Shown here one piece after another: positions 1 to 9,179 of a stretch of 64,000 bases of DNA. The stretch is from assembly GCA_003367665.1 (NCBI GenBank), contig QKXI01000002.1, forward strand, positions 291,017 through 355,016, in the 5' to 3' direction. Under the pieces are notes generated by a model, which was not told the origin of the DNA, ran no database searches, and was given only the letters and a program-made list of their open reading frames with translations. The DNA is from Leifsonia sp. ku-ls. Lineage in GTDB: Bacteria; Actinomycetota; Actinomycetes; Actinomycetales; Microbacteriaceae. Each line of letters opens with the position of its first letter. The stretch's first letter is position 1. The position numbers were made by a program, and so were the translations under genes.

Positions 1-472
1 CGATCGCGGGGAGGCCGAGCTCGGCCAGCAGCGGGAAGCGCGGGTCGTCGTCGCGCGGGTCGATCACGACCACGCCGTCCACCTGCTGCGAGCTGCTCCA
101 CTCGCGATAGATCTGGAGCTCGTCGTCCAGGCCCGCCGCGATCCGCAGATGCGTCGCGGTGCGCGTCGGGGCGAGGCCGGCCTGCACTCCCGAGATGAGG
201 TCGGCGAAGAACGCCTCAGAGCCGAGCGTGCGGGCGGGGCGGTTGATCGCCAGGCCGACGACCCCGGCGCGCGCGCCGACCAGGGCACGGGCGGCGGTGT
301 TCGGCTGCCAGTTGTTGGCGCGGGCGACGGCGAGGATGCGCTCGCGGGTCGCCTCGCTGACGCCGGGCCGGCCGTTGAGCGCGAACGAGACGGCGCCGGG
401 CGAGACGCCGGCCTGCTTCGCGATGTCGGCGATCGTCACCCGCGGGCGTGCGGTCGGGTTGGAGCTGTTCAT
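1..472 (-). CDS. LacI-family transcriptional regulator (3' part outside window)
   Basis: The N-terminal 157 residues are present. After a short tail they carry the LacI helix-turn-helix (VTIADIAKQAGVSPGAVS, then the hinge-helix region with NTAARALVG), followed by the start of the periplasmic-binding-protein-like sensor domain. The ATG at 472 begins MNSSNPTARPRVT. It is divergent from the sugar ABC importer and glycosidase genes, with about 150 bp between the start codons that contain a promoter and a near-perfect palindrome. By family knowledge it is a ligand-relieved repressor of that operon; the inducer is inferred to be a mannose-containing oligosaccharide. The C-terminal sensor domain cannot be examined. 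Confidence 0.93.
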   Translation of the reverse strand, partial: MNSSNPTARPRVTIADIAKQAGVSPGAVSFALNGRPGVSEATRERILAVARANNWQPNTAARALVGARAGVVGLAINRPARTLGSEAFFADLISGVQAGLAPTRTATHLRIAAGLDDELQIYREWSSSQQVDGVVVIDPRDDDPRFPLLAELGLPAI

Positions 473-533
473 CGGGACTCCCCGCTCGGCGGCTTCGGTC
501 GTCGATCACTATATCGGTTTACCTGTATATCTG

Positions 534-563
534 TTGACACCCGGAAGGGGTTTCTGGCACGAT
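534..563 (+). promoter_or_regulatory. Predicted sigma-70-type promoter of the glycan operon
   Basis: A perfect -35 hexamer TTGACA at 534-539 is followed after 18 bp by CACGAT (558-563), a weak -10. Transcription would start near 570, inside the operator-like palindrome. A ribosome-binding site AAGGAG lies at 610-615, eight bases before the GTG at 624. Confidence 0.5.
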
Positions 564-569
564 CGGACG

Positions 570-587
570 AAATCGCTATAGCGCTTT
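570..587. promoter_or_regulatory. Putative LacI-family operator
   Basis: AAATCGCTATAGCGCTTT is an 18-bp palindrome with one mismatched base pair and a central CGCTATAGCG. This even, CG-centred symmetry is typical of LacI-family sites. It sits at the expected transcription start, so binding would block initiation. The adjacent LacI-type gene makes it the obvious ligand. A second AT-rich segment with ATAT ends (511-530) lies near the divergent regulator's promoter but is a much poorer palindrome. Confidence 0.6.
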
Positions 588-623
588 AGTTCAGCGCGAT
601 CACCCAACGAAGGAGTTGTCATC

Positions 624-1892
624 GTGAGATCGTCCCGCCGTCTCCTCGCCGTCACCGGGCTCGGTGCCGCCGTCGCCCTCCTCGCCGCCGGCTGCGCGTC
701 GGGCAGCGACGCCAGCGCCGGCTCCGGCGACATCACCGGAGAGGTGACGCTGCAGACCTGGTCCCTCACCCCGAAGTTCACCGACTACCTCAACGGGGTG
801 ATCGACGGCTTCGAGAAGAAGTACCCGGGCACCAAGGTCACGCTGCTCGACCAGCCCGGCGACGGCTACTCCGACAAGGTGCTGTCGCAGGCCGCGTCGA
901 ACACGCTGCCCGACGTGATCAACCTCCCGCCCGACTTCGCGCTGCCGCTCGCGCAGCAGGGGCTGCTGGAAGACGTGTCCACCCACGGCGACCTGGCGAA
1001 GACCTACGTGCCCGGCGGCATCTCGGCCTACCAGTTCGCGTCCACCAAGGGCACCTTCGGCTACCCCTGGTACCTGAACACCGACCTCAACTGGTGGAAC
1101 GCCTCCCAGCTCGACGCGTGCGGCCTCGACGCCGCCGCGCCGCCGAAGACGCAGCAGGAGCTGTTCGCGGCGGCGGAGAAGGCCCACACCGCCTGCCCGG
1201 ACACGTACCTGCTCAGCCGGAAGCCCGGCGTCGGCGACTTCGTGCTCGAGGGCGTTCCCGTGCTCAACAGCGACGGCACCAAGTTCGTCTTCAACACGGA
1301 GAAGGCGGCGAAGCTGCTCGACCAGTACCGCGACGCCTACAAGGGCGGGCTGATGCCGTCCTCCGTGCTGAACAACGACTACCTGGGCAACAGCAAGCTG
1401 TTCACCCAGGGCAAGGTGGCCTGGACCACGGGCGGCGCGACCAGCTACAAGGACTTCACGACAGACAACCCCAGCCTGAAGGACCACGTCACCGTGTCGC
1501 CCGCGCTGAACACCCCGCCGCTGTACGTGCAGGGCCTGAGCGTCTCGAAGAAGTCGAAGCACCTGGCGACCGCGGTCGCACTCGCCCAGTGGGTCACCAA
1601 CGCGAAGAACCAGAACGCCTTCGGCCACCTCGTCAACGTCTTCCCGTCGACCATCGCCTCGGCCGACGACCCGTACTTCTCCAAGGACGACGGCACGATC
1701 GACGGCAAGGCGCGCGTGCTCGCGTTCACCTCGCTGAAGAAGGCGAAGAATCTGCAGCCGTACGAGATCAACTCCGCCATGAGCGACTACCTGAACCAGC
1801 AGATCGCGCTGGCGATCAAGGGCGACATCCCGAGCAAGGAGGCTCTCGACAAGGCCGTGGCGAAGCTCAACCAGCTCCTCGCCCGCCAGTGA
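624..1892 (+). CDS. Sugar ABC transporter substrate-binding lipoprotein
   Basis: A 422-residue extracellular solute-binding protein of the maltose/oligosaccharide (SBP family 1) type. The signal peptide ends in a lipobox (LLAAGC, Cys24), so the mature protein would be lipid-anchored. A Gly/Ser/Ala linker precedes the binding domain, which starts around GEVTLQTWSL. The GTG start at 624 has AAGGAG at 610-615. It is the first gene of an operon with two permeases and three glycoside hydrolases. The cargo is inferred from these neighbours to be oligomannose released from N-glycans; the sequence alone says only oligosaccharide. No ATPase is encoded nearby, so a shared MsiK/MalK-type ATPase probably energises it. 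Confidence 0.93.
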   Translation: MRSSRRLLAVTGLGAAVALLAAGCASGSDASAGSGDITGEVTLQTWSLTPKFTDYLNGVIDGFEKKYPGTKVTLLDQPGDGYSDKVLSQAASNTLPDVINLPPDFALPLAQQGLLEDVSTHGDLAKTYVPGGISAYQFASTKGTFGYPWYLNTDLNWWNASQLDACGLDAAAPPKTQQELFAAAEKAHTACPDTYLLSRKPGVGDFVLEGVPVLNSDGTKFVFNTEKAAKLLDQYRDAYKGGLMPSSVLNNDYLGNSKLFTQGKVAWTTGGATSYKDFTTDNPSLKDHVTVSPALNTPPLYVQGLSVSKKSKHLATAVALAQWVTNAKNQNAFGHLVNVFPSTIASADDPYFSKDDGTIDGKARVLAFTSLKKAKNLQPYEINSAMSDYLNQQIALAIKGDIPSKEALDKAVAKLNQLLARQ

Positions 1893-1905
1893 GCGAGGCC
1901 CTGCG

Positions 1906-2787
1906 ATGACGCGCACGACACGGCTCTGGACGCCATGGCTGCTCGTGGCGCCTGCGCTGCTCTGGCTGGGGGTGTTCACCGTCTGGCCGTCGGTGAACAC
2001 CATCCGGCTGGCCTTCACGAACGCCAAGCCGCTCGGCGGCGACGCGGAGTTCGTCGGCTTGCGGAACTTCGCCGACCTGCTCGCGGACGACCAGGTGTGG
2101 GGCGCGATCCTCAACAGCGTCGTCTACCTGCTGATCTGCCTTCCGCTGCTCACGCTGCTTCCGTTGCTCATCGCGGTGCTGGTGGAGAAGCCCCTGCGCG
2201 GCATCGCCTTCTTCCGCACCGCGTTCTACACGCCGGTGATCGCCTCGGCGGTCGTCGTCGGCCTGATGTGGACGTGGATGCTCGACGACCGCGGGCTCAT
2301 CAACAACCTGGCGCAGGCGCTCGGCGTGCTGCAGGGACCGCTGCCGTTCCTCACCGACCGCTGGCTCGTCATCGTCAGCGCCACCAGCCTGACGATCTGG
2401 AAAGGCCTCGGGTACTACATGATCATCTACCTCGCGGCGCTCGGGAACGTCGGCCGTGACCTGCACGAGGCCGCGGCGATGGACGGCGCGGGCGCGACCC
2501 GGCGGTTCTGGTCGGTGACCGTGCCCGGCGTGCGCAGCACGATGACGCTCATCGCGATCCTGGTGTGCGTGTCGTCGCTGCGGGTCTTCTCGGAGGTGTT
2601 CATCCTCACCGGGGGCAAGGGCGGCCCGGGCGGCCAGGATGCGACGATCGTGATGCTCATCCAGCAGTACGCCCGCGGGTTCTACGGCGACCTCGGCTAC
2701 GCGTCGGCGCTCAGCATCCTGCTGTTCCTGCTCACGCTGGTGCCGCTGCTCGTGCTCGCGCGCGTCAACGCGAAGGCGAACGCATGA
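1906..2787 (+). CDS. Sugar ABC transporter permease, MalF/UgpA type
   Basis: 293 residues with about six hydrophobic segments beginning with LLVAPALLWLGVF. The EAA loop that docks the ATPase reads EAAAMDGAGATRRFWSV. It starts 13 bp after the binding-protein gene and overlaps the next permease by four bases (ATGA), so the two permeases are translationally coupled. It forms half of the membrane channel. Confidence 0.94.
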   Translation: MTRTTRLWTPWLLVAPALLWLGVFTVWPSVNTIRLAFTNAKPLGGDAEFVGLRNFADLLADDQVWGAILNSVVYLLICLPLLTLLPLLIAVLVEKPLRGIAFFRTAFYTPVIASAVVVGLMWTWMLDDRGLINNLAQALGVLQGPLPFLTDRWLVIVSATSLTIWKGLGYYMIIYLAALGNVGRDLHEAAAMDGAGATRRFWSVTVPGVRSTMTLIAILVCVSSLRVFSEVFILTGGKGGPGGQDATIVMLIQQYARGFYGDLGYASALSILLFLLTLVPLLVLARVNAKANA

Positions 2788-3719
2788 GCGCCGGTGTGGA
2801 GGAGCGGCGCGGCAGCGTGCGCGGGGCGGTGTCGCCGACGCCCGCGGCGCCCCCGCGGCCGGCGGCCCGGTCGCGCCGCCGCCGGGCGTTCGGCACCGCG
2901 GGCCCGGGCGAGACGGTGCTCCGCTACGCGCTGCTCGTCGTCGTGCTGCTCATCGCCATCGGGCCGTTCCTGTGGCAGCTGTCCACCTCGCTCAAGGGCG
3001 CGGGGGAGGACATCTACACCACCAACCCGAGCCTCATCCCGTCCCAGCCGACGCTGGACAACTACGCCCGCGTGCTCGACGCGATCCCGGTGTGGCAGTA
3101 CATCGGCAACTCGCTGCTGGTCGCGGCCCTCTCGGTCGGCGGCAACGTCGTGTTCTCCACCCTGGCCGGGTTCGCGATCGCACGGCTGCGCTGGCGCGGC
3201 CGGAGGATCGTGCTCGCCGTGCTGCTGGCCACGCTCGTGCTCCCGGGCGAGGCGACGATCGTGTCCCAATTCGTGACGATCCGCGACCTCGGGCTCGCCG
3301 ACAGCCTGGTCGGCGTCGCTCTGCCCGGCATGGTCGCCGCCCTCAACGTGCTGCTGATGTACAACGCCTTCCGCGTCATCCCGGAGGAGATCGACCAGGC
3401 GGCCATCGTCGACGGGGCGAACGCCTGGCAGCGGCTGGTGGGCATCGGCCTGCCGAGCGTGCGCGGCACCATCGCGGTGATCGCCATCTTCTCGTTCATC
3501 GGCGCCTGGGACGACTTCCTCTGGCCCCTCATCGTGCTCACCACCCCCGAGCACTTCACCCTCACGATCGGCCTGCAGTACCTCGCGGGCACGTTCACCA
3601 ACGACCAGCGGCTGATCGCCGCCGGCACCATGATCGCGTTCGTGCCGATCGCGATCCTGTTCGCCTCGCTCCAGCGGTACTTCTTCCGCGGGGTCGAGGA
3701 GGGCGGCGTCAAAGGCTGA
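2784..3719 (+). CDS. Sugar ABC transporter permease, MalG/UgpE type
   Basis: 311 residues. The ATG at 2784 overlaps the preceding stop codon (ATGA). The frame stays open far upstream, but that part lies inside the preceding permease gene. A basic, proline-rich cytoplasmic N-terminus of about 45 residues precedes the first membrane segment (YALLVVVLLIAIGPFLW). The EAA-type loop reads EIDQAAIVDGANAWQRLV. It pairs with the upstream permease. Downstream, 37 bp containing a Shine-Dalgarno separate it from the secreted GH18 gene. Confidence 0.94.
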   Translation: MSAGVEERRGSVRGAVSPTPAAPPRPAARSRRRRAFGTAGPGETVLRYALLVVVLLIAIGPFLWQLSTSLKGAGEDIYTTNPSLIPSQPTLDNYARVLDAIPVWQYIGNSLLVAALSVGGNVVFSTLAGFAIARLRWRGRRIVLAVLLATLVLPGEATIVSQFVTIRDLGLADSLVGVALPGMVAALNVLLMYNAFRVIPEEIDQAAIVDGANAWQRLVGIGLPSVRGTIAVIAIFSFIGAWDDFLWPLIVLTTPEHFTLTIGLQYLAGTFTNDQRLIAAGTMIAFVPIAILFASLQRYFFRGVEEGGVKG

Positions 3720-3756
3720 CGCGCCCGGACCGCACCGAAAGCAGTTAGGAACACCT

Positions 3757-4914
3757 GTGGGATCCACCCGTTTCGCGCGCCTCGGCGGCGTCGCGCTCCT
3801 CATCGCCGCCGGACTCGGCGTCCTGACCGCCGCACCGGCGACGGCGGCCCCGCCGGACGACCATCGGATCGTGACGTACTACCAGACGCACTACTACTCC
3901 GACGGCTCGTTCGTCTCGCTGCGGCCGCTGGTCGACCAGGCGACGGGCGTCACCGACGTCGTCGTCGGCGCCATCCACCTCAACGCGACCCCGGGCGACC
4001 TGCACCTCAACGACTTCGCCCCGGACGACCCGTACTTCGACCCCGTGTGGGCCGACCTGGCGTACGTTCGCGCCCACGGCGTGCGGGTGCTGGGGATGCT
4101 CGGCGGCGCCGCCCCCGGCACCTTCACCCGACTGGACACCGACTTCGCGACCTACTATCCCGAACTGCACGACTTCATCGCGACGTACGGTCTGGACGGC
4201 CTCGACCTGGACGTCGAGGAGCCCATGTCGCTGGCCGGGATCGAGCGCCTCATCGACCGGCTGCGGGCCGACTTCGGGCCGGACTTCCTCCTCACGCTCG
4301 CGCCCGTCCCCGGCGCGCTCTCCGGCGGGAGCAACCTCTCCGGCTTCGACTACCAGCAGCTGTACGCCGACCGCGGCGACGACATCGCCTGGTTCAACAC
4401 CCAGTTCTACTGCGGCAACGGCGACCTCACCGGCACCGCCGGCTACGACGCGATCATCGCCAACGGCTTCCCGGCGAGCAAGGTCGTCGCCGGCACCATC
4501 ACCAACGCCGGCAACTGCGGCTCCGGCTACATCCCGTTCGACACCGTCCAGCAGGTGACGCGCGAGCTGACCGCGAAGTACCCGGACTTCGGCGGCGTCA
4601 TGGGCTGGGAGTACTTCAACAGCGACCCCGACGGCCAGGCCGCGCCCTGGCGTTGGGCCGCGCTGCTGCGCGACGCGATGATCCCGGCGCAGCAGCCCGG
4701 GTCCGGCGGCGCGGCCGTCCCGGCCGTCCCGGCCATGCCGGGGGCGACGGCCGTCGAGGACACGGCGGCCGCAGGCGGCACGACGGAGCTGGCAGCGACG
4801 GGCGCCGACGCCCCTCCGCCCTTCGCCCTCGCCCTGGCGCTGCTCGCCGGCGGCGCCGCCGCCCTCGTGGTGCGCCGACGCCGCGCGCGCCGGGGGAAGG
4901 TGGGCGCCGCGTGA
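3757..4914 (+). CDS. Secreted GH18 endo-beta-N-acetylglucosaminidase (Endo T-like), sortase-anchored
   Basis: 385 residues. A signal peptide (about 1-30, ending PATAA) leads into a GH18 barrel with the catalytic DxxDxDxE motif at 147-154 (DGLDLDVE), so Glu154 is the predicted acid/base. Blocks such as VLGMLGGAAPGTF, SNLSGFDYQQL and GGVMGWEYFNS closely match what I recall of fungal Endo T, an endoglycosidase that cuts the GlcNAc-GlcNAc core of high-mannose N-glycans; this is a comparison from memory. The C-terminus is a Pro/Ala linker, LAATG (345-349), a hydrophobic stretch and an RRRRARR tail, which is a sortase class E-like wall-anchoring signal. The GTG start at 3757 has TTAGGA upstream. 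A general chitinase is the alternative, but the neighbouring mannosidases favour N-glycans. Confidence 0.85.
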   Translation: MGSTRFARLGGVALLIAAGLGVLTAAPATAAPPDDHRIVTYYQTHYYSDGSFVSLRPLVDQATGVTDVVVGAIHLNATPGDLHLNDFAPDDPYFDPVWADLAYVRAHGVRVLGMLGGAAPGTFTRLDTDFATYYPELHDFIATYGLDGLDLDVEEPMSLAGIERLIDRLRADFGPDFLLTLAPVPGALSGGSNLSGFDYQQLYADRGDDIAWFNTQFYCGNGDLTGTAGYDAIIANGFPASKVVAGTITNAGNCGSGYIPFDTVQQVTRELTAKYPDFGGVMGWEYFNSDPDGQAAPWRWAALLRDAMIPAQQPGSGGAAVPAVPAMPGATAVEDTAAAGGTTELAATGADAPPPFALALALLAGGAAALVVRRRRARRGKVGAA

Positions 4915-6155
4915 GGTTCGGCGTCAACTACACGCCTTCGGGGCACTGGTTCCACTCCTGGCTCGACTTCGACGAGCGCGCGGTCGCGGCCGACCTCGCC
5001 GCGATCGCCCGGCTCGGCGCCGATCACGTCCGCATCTTCCCGCTCTGGCCGCACATCCAGCCCAACCGCGCGCTGGTCCGCCGGAGCGCGCTCGACGCCG
5101 TCACGCGCACAGTCGACCTGGCCGGCGACGTCGGGCTCGACGTGAGCGTCGACGGGCTGCAGGGCCACCTGTCCAGCTACGACTTCCTCCCGGCCTGGCT
5201 CAGCACCTGGCACCGCAGGAACCTCTTCACCGACCGGGACGCCGTCGCCGGCGAGCGCGCCTACCTCACCGCCCTGGCCGAGGCCGTGGGGGAGCGGCCC
5301 AACCTGCTCGGCATCACGCTCGGCAACGAGGTGAACCAGTTCGCCGGGCCGCCGCATCCCGACCCGCACCCGGTCACCCCGGCCGGTGCGGAGAGCTGGC
5401 TGCGCGAGCTCCTTGACGCGGCCCGGCGCGGACTCGCGTCGCGGCCGGCGTTCGGGGTCACGCACGCCCAGTACGACGCCTCCTGGTACCGCGACGACCA
5501 GCCGTTCCTGCCGGCGCACGCCGCGGAGCTCGGAGACGCCACCATCGTCCACTCCTGGGTCTTCAACGGCGCCGCAGCCCTCGACGGGCCGCTCGCCGAC
5601 GCCTCCACCCGGCACGCCGAGTACCTGCTCGCGCTCGCCGCCGCCTGGCACCGAGAATCGGCGCGCCCGCTGTGGCTCCAGGAGGTGGGCGCGCCGACGA
5701 CCGTGATGTGCGACGACGAGGTCCCGGCGTTCATCGAGCGGACGATCCGCCACGCCGTGCGCGTCCCCGGGCTCGCCGCCGTCACCTGGTGGTGCTCCCA
5801 CGACGTGTCGCGCGCACTGGCCGACTTCCCGCCGGTGGAGTACGACCTCGGCCTGCTCGACGCCGCCGGCCGCCCGAAACCGGCGGGCGAGGCGTTCTCG
5901 GCGCTCGCCGCCGAGCTGCGCGACGCGCCGCCCACTCGTCCCGACCCCGTCGCCGTCGAGCTCGACGACACCGACCCCGCCCACCGCAGCGCATGCGCGC
6001 CCGGCGGCGCCTTCCACCGCGCCTGGCTCGCCGCCGCGGCCCCGGGCGGATCGCCGCAGGTGCTGCTGCGGTCGCGCCGCACGGACGCGCAGCTGCTCGC
6101 CGCGCGCGGCATCGAGCGGATCATTCCCTCACCCGCGCCCCTCCCGATACCCTGA
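4911..6155 (+). CDS. GH5-type beta-mannosidase (GH5_18-like)
   Basis: 414 residues starting at a GTG that overlaps the GH18 stop by four bases (GTGA). There is no signal peptide, so it is cytoplasmic. It is a (beta/alpha)8 glycosidase beginning MRFGVNYTPSGHWFHSW, with acid/base Glu140 in LGNEVNQ and nucleophile Glu258 in WLQEVG. The N-terminal pattern recalls GH5 subfamily 18, whose characterised bifidobacterial members hydrolyse Man-beta-1,4-GlcNAc, the product left after endoglycosidase and alpha-mannosidase action. The subfamily assignment is from memory; membership of GH clan A is well supported by the two glutamates. Confidence 0.8.
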   Translation: MRFGVNYTPSGHWFHSWLDFDERAVAADLAAIARLGADHVRIFPLWPHIQPNRALVRRSALDAVTRTVDLAGDVGLDVSVDGLQGHLSSYDFLPAWLSTWHRRNLFTDRDAVAGERAYLTALAEAVGERPNLLGITLGNEVNQFAGPPHPDPHPVTPAGAESWLRELLDAARRGLASRPAFGVTHAQYDASWYRDDQPFLPAHAAELGDATIVHSWVFNGAAALDGPLADASTRHAEYLLALAAAWHRESARPLWLQEVGAPTTVMCDDEVPAFIERTIRHAVRVPGLAAVTWWCSHDVSRALADFPPVEYDLGLLDAAGRPKPAGEAFSALAAELRDAPPTRPDPVAVELDDTDPAHRSACAPGGAFHRAWLAAAAPGGSPQVLLRSRRTDAQLLAARGIERIIPSPAPLPIP

Positions 6156-6194
6156 CACGCCGCCCCGTTTCCGACACCGTCACGAAAGGTCCCC

Positions 6195-9179
6195 ATGCAC
6201 GACGACCCCGCCCTCACCGTCGGCCGCGTCACCCGCGTCCTCGGCGAGCGCATCCGGCCCGCCATCCACTCGCTGACCGTCCCGCTGGAGGTGGCGCGGC
6301 ACGAGCTGCCGGGGGAGCCCATCCCGCCGGCCGACGGCCTCGCCCTCGACTTCACGGCCGACACCGCGGGCACGCCGTGGGGGCCGGCGTGGAGCACCAC
6401 CTGGTTCCGCGTGCGCGGACGGGTGCCGGAGGAGTGGCGCGGACGGCGCGTGGAGGTCGTGGTCGACCTCGGCTTCGACATCAACATGCCGGGCTTCCAG
6501 TGCGAGGCGCTCGTCTACCGGCCGGACGGTACGCCGGTGAAGAGCCTGAACCCGCGCAACCAGTGGATTCCGGTCACCGCCGAGGCCGCGGGCGGGGAGC
6601 AGCTGGAGCTGTTCCTCGAGGCGGCGGCCAACCCGGTGCTGCTCGACTACCACCCCTTCCTCCCCACCCGGCAGGGCGACATCCTGACCTCCTCGCCCGA
6701 CCCGCTCTACCGCTCTCGGCGGTTCGACCTGGCGGTGTTCGAGGAGGAGGTGTTCGAGCTCTCCCTCGACCTGGAGGTGCTGCTCGAGCTGCAGGCGGAG
6801 CTGCCCGCGACCGGTCCGCGCCGCCTGCGCATCCTGCAGGCCCTCGACGACGCGCTCGACGTGCTCGACCTGCAGCGCATCGCCGAGACGGCGCCGGACG
6901 CGCGGGCGCGGCTGGCCGACGTGCTCGCGTCCCCGGCCGAGGCGAGCGCGCACCGCATCGCCGCCATCGGGCACGCGCACATCGACTCCGCGTGGCTCTG
7001 GCCCGTGCGCGAGACGATCCGCAAGGTCGCCCGCACGGCCTCCTCGATGACGGAGCTGCTCGACGCCGATCCCGACTTCCGCTACGGCATGTCGAGCGCG
7101 CAGCAGTACGAGTGGCTGAAGCTGCACCGGCCGGAGGTCTACGCCCGGGTGAAGGCGGCCGTGGCCGAGGGGCGGTTCCTCCCGCTCGGCGGAATGTGGG
7201 TGGAGTCCGACACCGTCATGCCGACCGGCGAGTCGATCGTGCGTCAGTTCGCCTACGGGCAGCGGTTCTTCCAGGAGGAGTTCGGCATCCGCTCCCGGGG
7301 GGTGTGGCTGCCGGACAGCTTCGGGTACTCGCCGGCGCTCCCGCAGCTGATGCGCCGGGCCGGGTTCGAGTGGTTCTTCACCCAGAAGATCTCGTGGAAC
7401 CAGGCGAACGTCTTCCCGCACCACACCTTCCTCTGGGAGGGCATCGACGGCTCGCGGATGTTCACCCACTTCCCGCCGATGGACACCTACAACTCGCGTC
7501 TGAGCGGCGAGGAGGTCGCCAAGGCGACGCGGCAGTTCAAGGAGAACCGGGTCGCGACGCGCTCGATCGCCCCGGTCGGCTGGGGTGACGGCGGCGGCGG
7601 CACGACCAGGGAGATGGCGGCGAAGGCCCGGCGGCTGGCCGACCTGGAGGGCAGCGCCCGCGTGGCGTGGACGCATCCCGACGACTTCTTCCGGGAGGCC
7701 GCAGCCGAGCTGCCGCATCCCGCCGTCTGGGTCGGCGAGCTCTACCTGGAGCTGCACCGCGGCACGCTGACCAGCCAGCACGCCACCAAGGCGGGCAACC
7801 GCCGCGCCGAGCATGCGCTGGTCGAGGCGGAGCTGTGGTCGGCGACCGCCGCCGTCCGGCTGGGGCGGGCGTACCCCGACCACGAGTTGGACGCGCTGTG
7901 GAAGTCGCTGCTGCTGCACCAGTTCCACGACATCCTGCCGGGGACGTCGATCGCCTGGGTGCACCGCGAGGCGGCCGCCGAGCTCGCGCGCGTCGCCGCG
8001 GCGGCGCAGCGGCTGGCGCAGGAGGCCCGCGCGGCGCTCGCCGGCAGCGGGACGCGCGAGCTGGAGTTCGACCCCGCCACCGGCGCCGCGCTCGTCGTCG
8101 ACGCCGCGCCCCCGATCGCGGCCGGCACGGTGACCGCGGTCGACGGCGGGTGGGAGCTCGCCAACGACGCCGTCGTGATCCGCCTCTCGGCCGAGGGCCT
8201 CGTCGTCTCGGCCGTGGACCGTGCCACGGGCCGCGACGCCGTGCCGGCCGGTCGTCCCGCGGCGCTGCTGCAGCTGCACCAGGACTTCCCCAACATGTGG
8301 GACGCCTGGGACATCGACCGGTTCTACCGGAACATCGTCAGCGACGTGCGCGAGGTCGTCGCGATCGACGCCACGGTGGTGGACGGCATCCCGACCGTCA
8401 CCGTCGACCGTGCCTTCTCGCACTCGACCGTGCGGCAGACGTTCCGCCTCGTCGACCGGGCCCTGCACCTGGAGCTCGACGTCGACTGGCACGAGACGGA
8501 GAAGCTGCTCAAGCTGGCCTTCCCGCTCGACATCGCGGCGACGCACACCGAGGCGGAGACCCAGTTCGGCTACCAGGCGCGCGTGACCCACGTGAACACG
8601 AGTTGGGAGGCGGCGAAGTTCGAGACCTCGATGCACCGGTTCGTGCTCGTGCGCGAACCGGGGTTCGGCGTCGCCCTGCTCAACGACTCCCTCTACGGTT
8701 ACGACACCACGCGCGATTCGACGCCCGAGGAGGGCGTGACGACGACCGTGCGGCTGTCGCTGCTGCGCGCCCCGCGGTTCCCGGATCCGGAGACGGATCA
8801 GGGTCGGCACCGCATCGCCGTCGCCCTGCTCGTCGGGGCCGACCCGGTGTCGGCGACCGCCGCGGGCGCCGAGCTGAACGCGCCGCGCACGCGGACGGCC
8901 GGCGCGGCCCCGGTCGAGCCGCTGGTGCGCGTCGAGGGGGAGGGGCTGCGCCTGTCGAGCGTGAAGCTCGCGGCCGACGGCTCCGGCGACGTGATCGTGC
9001 GGCTCTACGAGGCCGCCGGCCGTCGCGCCGCCGGAACGCTCCATGTCGACTTCCCGCACACGAGCGTCGACCCGGTCACCCTCCTGGAGGAGCCGCTCGG
9101 CGAGGCTCCGGCTCTCCCGGCCCCGGTCTCCCTCTCCCTCACCCCGTTCGAGGTCCGCACCTACCGCATCCGCCGCTGA
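6195..9179 (+). CDS. Alpha-mannosidase, GH38
   Basis: 994 residues, normal for bacterial GH38, with no signal peptide. The order is an N-terminal domain, the catalytic domain with zinc-binding GHAHIDSAW (His260, Asp264), the nucleophile Asp374 in WLPDSFGYS, then C-terminal beta domains. The ATG at 6195 has GAAAGG six bases upstream. It would strip alpha-linked mannose from imported oligomannose before the beta-mannosidase acts. It is the last gene of the operon and is followed by a strong hairpin at 9199. Confidence 0.96.
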   Translation: MHDDPALTVGRVTRVLGERIRPAIHSLTVPLEVARHELPGEPIPPADGLALDFTADTAGTPWGPAWSTTWFRVRGRVPEEWRGRRVEVVVDLGFDINMPGFQCEALVYRPDGTPVKSLNPRNQWIPVTAEAAGGEQLELFLEAAANPVLLDYHPFLPTRQGDILTSSPDPLYRSRRFDLAVFEEEVFELSLDLEVLLELQAELPATGPRRLRILQALDDALDVLDLQRIAETAPDARARLADVLASPAEASAHRIAAIGHAHIDSAWLWPVRETIRKVARTASSMTELLDADPDFRYGMSSAQQYEWLKLHRPEVYARVKAAVAEGRFLPLGGMWVESDTVMPTGESIVRQFAYGQRFFQEEFGIRSRGVWLPDSFGYSPALPQLMRRAGFEWFFTQKISWNQANVFPHHTFLWEGIDGSRMFTHFPPMDTYNSRLSGEEVAKATRQFKENRVATRSIAPVGWGDGGGGTTREMAAKARRLADLEGSARVAWTHPDDFFREAAAELPHPAVWVGELYLELHRGTLTSQHATKAGNRRAEHALVEAELWSATAAVRLGRAYPDHELDALWKSLLLHQFHDILPGTSIAWVHREAAAELARVAAAAQRLAQEARAALAGSGTRELEFDPATGAALVVDAAPPIAAGTVTAVDGGWELANDAVVIRLSAEGLVVSAVDRATGRDAVPAGRPAALLQLHQDFPNMWDAWDIDRFYRNIVSDVREVVAIDATVVDGIPTVTVDRAFSHSTVRQTFRLVDRALHLELDVDWHETEKLLKLAFPLDIAATHTEAETQFGYQARVTHVNTSWEAAKFETSMHRFVLVREPGFGVALLNDSLYGYDTTRDSTPEEGVTTTVRLSLLRAPRFPDPETDQGRHRIAVALLVGADPVSATAAGAELNAPRTRTAGAAPVEPLVRVEGEGLRLSSVKLAADGSGDVIVRLYEAAGRRAAGTLHVDFPHTSVDPVTLLEEPLGEAPALPAPVSLSLTPFEVRTYRIRR

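Noticed and set aside
4047-4910. The frame of the GH5 gene is open for 864 bases upstream of the chosen start
   Set aside because: This stretch lies inside the GH18 gene in another frame and reads as Arg/Pro/Gly-rich shadow. The GTG at 4911 overlaps the GH18 stop and directly begins the glycosidase domain.
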